Below, in pieces: positions 62,719 through 64,000 of a stretch of DNA of 64,000 bases. The position numbers and the translations under genes were made by a program. The stretch is taken from NCBI RefSeq assembly GCF_900091955.1, contig NZ_FMDF01000145.1, positions 62,001-126,000 of the forward strand, given 5' to 3'. This DNA is from Streptomyces sp. Ncost-T10-10d (GTDB lineage Bacteria; Actinomycetota; Actinomycetes; Streptomycetales; Streptomycetaceae). The notes under the pieces are model-generated. The model made no database searches. It worked only from the letters and a program-made list of their open reading frames with translations, and was not told where the DNA came from. How positions within the stretch are numbered: position 1 is the stretch's first letter; each line of letters starts with the position of its first letter.

Positions 62719-64000
62719 TCAGGCGTTACGGCGACGGCGGGCGGCGATCACCGCTCCGGCGCCGGTCGCCACGACGACACCCGCGGCGGCGATCAGGGCA
62801 CCGGCCGGGACGTCGGAACCGGTGGCTGCGAGAGAGCCCGAGCCACCGACCGAGCCGCCGCCCACACTGCCACCGCCGGTGGCCGTGGAGCCTCCCGCCG
62901 GACCCGTGGAGCCCATGGAGCCGGCGGAGCCGGTGGAGCCCGCGCCGCCCGGGAGCGCGGCGTCCTTGTCGAGGGCGACCGCGACGGTCAGCGCGTCGAG
63001 CTGCTCGCCCGCCCGGTACATGCCGCCGAAGGCCTCGGTGCCGTCGGCGGTGAGGGTCGCCGGGACGGCCGAGAGGGTCACCACGCCGTTCCTGGCCGCG
63101 AGTTCGCCCTTGGGCAGCTTCAGTTCTGCGACGGCCAGGCCGGTGTAGGTGCTGACCTTCTTGGTCTCGCGGTCCTTGGTGGAGACGTCCGCGATCAGGG
63201 TGCCCTTCGTCCCGTTCACCTGGATCTCCATGCCGGTGAGGGAGAGGTCGAGGGTGTAGGCGCCGTTCTCCTGGTGGCCCAGGAAGCTGACCTTGCCGTC
63301 GAAGTCCGCGTCGAGGGTCTGCTTGTCGGCGTCGAAGTGACCGGTGGCGTCCGGGAAGCGGTAGCCGTCGCCGGATGCGGTGGCGCCGGCCGTCGTCTCG
63401 ACCTTTCCGCGGGCGATCGGGCCCGTGACGTACGTACGGAAGGACTTCTTGACGCCCCAGTCCAGGGTGCCGTCGACGATCGCGCCCTGCTCGGCGGCAG
63501 CCGGCTTGTCGGTGACCGTGGCCGAGGGGGACGGGGACGCGGTCGAAGTCGGCTTCCCGGTCGGCTCGGTGGTCGGCTTCCCGGTGGGCTTCCCGGTCGG
63601 CTCGGTGGTCGGCTTCTGGGTGGGCTCGGTGGTCGGGGCCGAGACCGCCTTCACCGAGAGCGTGGCCGGGTCGAGCGCGTCCCCCTCCTTGTACTGGCCG
63701 TTGAACGCCTCGGAGCCCGCCTTCGTGAGCGTCGCCGGGATGTCCTTGAAGACCATCGCGCCGCCCGCACCCCGGTCCGGCTTCACCGCCGACAGGTCGA
63801 GAGCCGCGAACGCCACATCGTTCCGGGTGCCTTCCGGGGTCGCGACATCGACGGTGATCGCGCCGCCGGTGCCGGTCGTGGAGAGCTTCACGTCCGAGAG
63901 CGTGATGTCGAGAACGCCCCCGTGTGCGTAGAAGTTGACGCCGCCCTCGAAGGCGTTGTCGGTGCCGTGCGTGGCCGTGTCATAGGTGCCCTTGCCGTTG
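62719..64000 (-). CDS. HtaA-domain heme-binding surface protein with sortase signal (5' end outside window)
   Basis: The frame is open to the last base, so the N terminus lies beyond the window. Two HtaA domains are visible. The first ends near 63650, with a FYAHGGVLDITLSD motif at its core. The second, about 63050-63460, starts LDWGVKKSFRTYVTGPIARG and includes LGHQENGAYTLDLSLTGMEI. Between them lies a Thr/Pro/Lys repeat linker (TEPTGKPT units). At the C terminus LAATG is followed by a membrane helix and RRRRN, an LAxTG-type sortase signal. The protein would be fixed to the cell wall and bind heme, feeding the heme oxygenase system 0.9 kb away. Confidence 0.9.
   Translation of the reverse strand, partial: NGKGTYDTATHGTDNAFEGGVNFYAHGGVLDITLSDVKLSTTGTGGAITVDVATPEGTRNDVAFAALDLSAVKPDRGAGGAMVFKDIPATLTKAGSEAFNGQYKEGDALDPATLSVKAVSAPTTEPTQKPTTEPTGKPTGKPTTEPTGKPTSTASPSPSATVTDKPAAAEQGAIVDGTLDWGVKKSFRTYVTGPIARGKVETTAGATASGDGYRFPDATGHFDADKQTLDADFDGKVSFLGHQENGAYTLDLSLTGMEIQVNGTKGTLIADVSTKDRETKKVSTYTGLAVAELKLPKGELAARNGVVTLSAVPATLTADGTEAFGGMYRAGEQLDALTVAVALDKDAALPGGAGSTGSAGSMGSTGPAGGSTATGGGSVGGGSVGGSGSLAATGSDVPAGALIAAAGVVVATGAGAVIAARRRRNA

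Overview
The window is a 64 kb piece of high-GC actinobacterial chromosome. G/C-rich third codon positions, frequent GTG/TTG starts, twin-arginine and lipoprotein signals, many TetR/LacI/SARP regulators and the gene order all point to Streptomyces. From memory, the order pullulanase, maltose ABC genes, malR, glnE, nadE, glnA2, panB, map resembles the S. coelicolor core region around malR, glnE and glnA2. No rRNA, tRNA, CRISPR array, intact transposase or integrase was recognised.

Layout. 0-9.4 kb: the end of a two-component pair (histidine kinase cut by the window edge, plus a NarL-type regulator), a large membrane protein of unknown function, a putative di-iron protein followed by a ferredoxin-type reductase, a 168-bp inverted-repeat element, a TetR regulator, a small isomerase and an AfsR-like ATPase regulator with a frameshift. 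9.4-24.7 kb: the starch and maltodextrin locus. It holds a secreted 1770-residue amylase-pullulanase, a secreted alpha-amylase with a starch-binding domain, a LacI regulator, an intracellular alpha-glucosidase, the ABC permeases MalF and MalG in one open frame, the lipoprotein MalE, and divergent malR. Secreted enzymes cut starch, the ABC system imports maltodextrins, the glucosidase finishes the work, and LacI proteins probably control it through TTGCAA-like sites. 24.8-33.9 kb: a PAP2 membrane protein, an amidohydrolase with an APC permease and divergent TetR, glnE, and a PrmC-like methyltransferase. 33.9-38.3 kb: a disturbed region with a TetR gene, a GAP-family membrane protein, about 0.9 kb of decayed DNA, and glnA2. 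A copy of the glnA2 3' end and its terminator lies about 1.8 kb away. 38.5-45.5 kb: DUF3105 and DUF305 proteins, an HRP1-like CBS protein, a multicopper oxidase, NAD synthetase and a CPBP protease. 45.5-55.6 kb: an endo/exonuclease/phosphatase-like protein, a TetR and MFS pair, panB, a DrrAB-type ABC exporter, and a large SARP/AfsR regulator. 55.8-64 kb: a site-2 protease-like protein, F420:NADP oxidoreductase, an MFS exporter, methionine aminopeptidase, heme oxygenase behind an iron-box-like dyad, a PhzF-like protein, and an HtaA heme-binding surface protein cut by the window edge.

The points most worth following are: the ExxH/ExxH di-iron signature of a protein usually named metal-dependent hydrolase, paired with its own reductase; two related-looking inverted-repeat elements that each start exactly at a stop codon; the fused malF-malG frame; the glnA2 tail duplication; and the frameshift in the AfsR-like gene.
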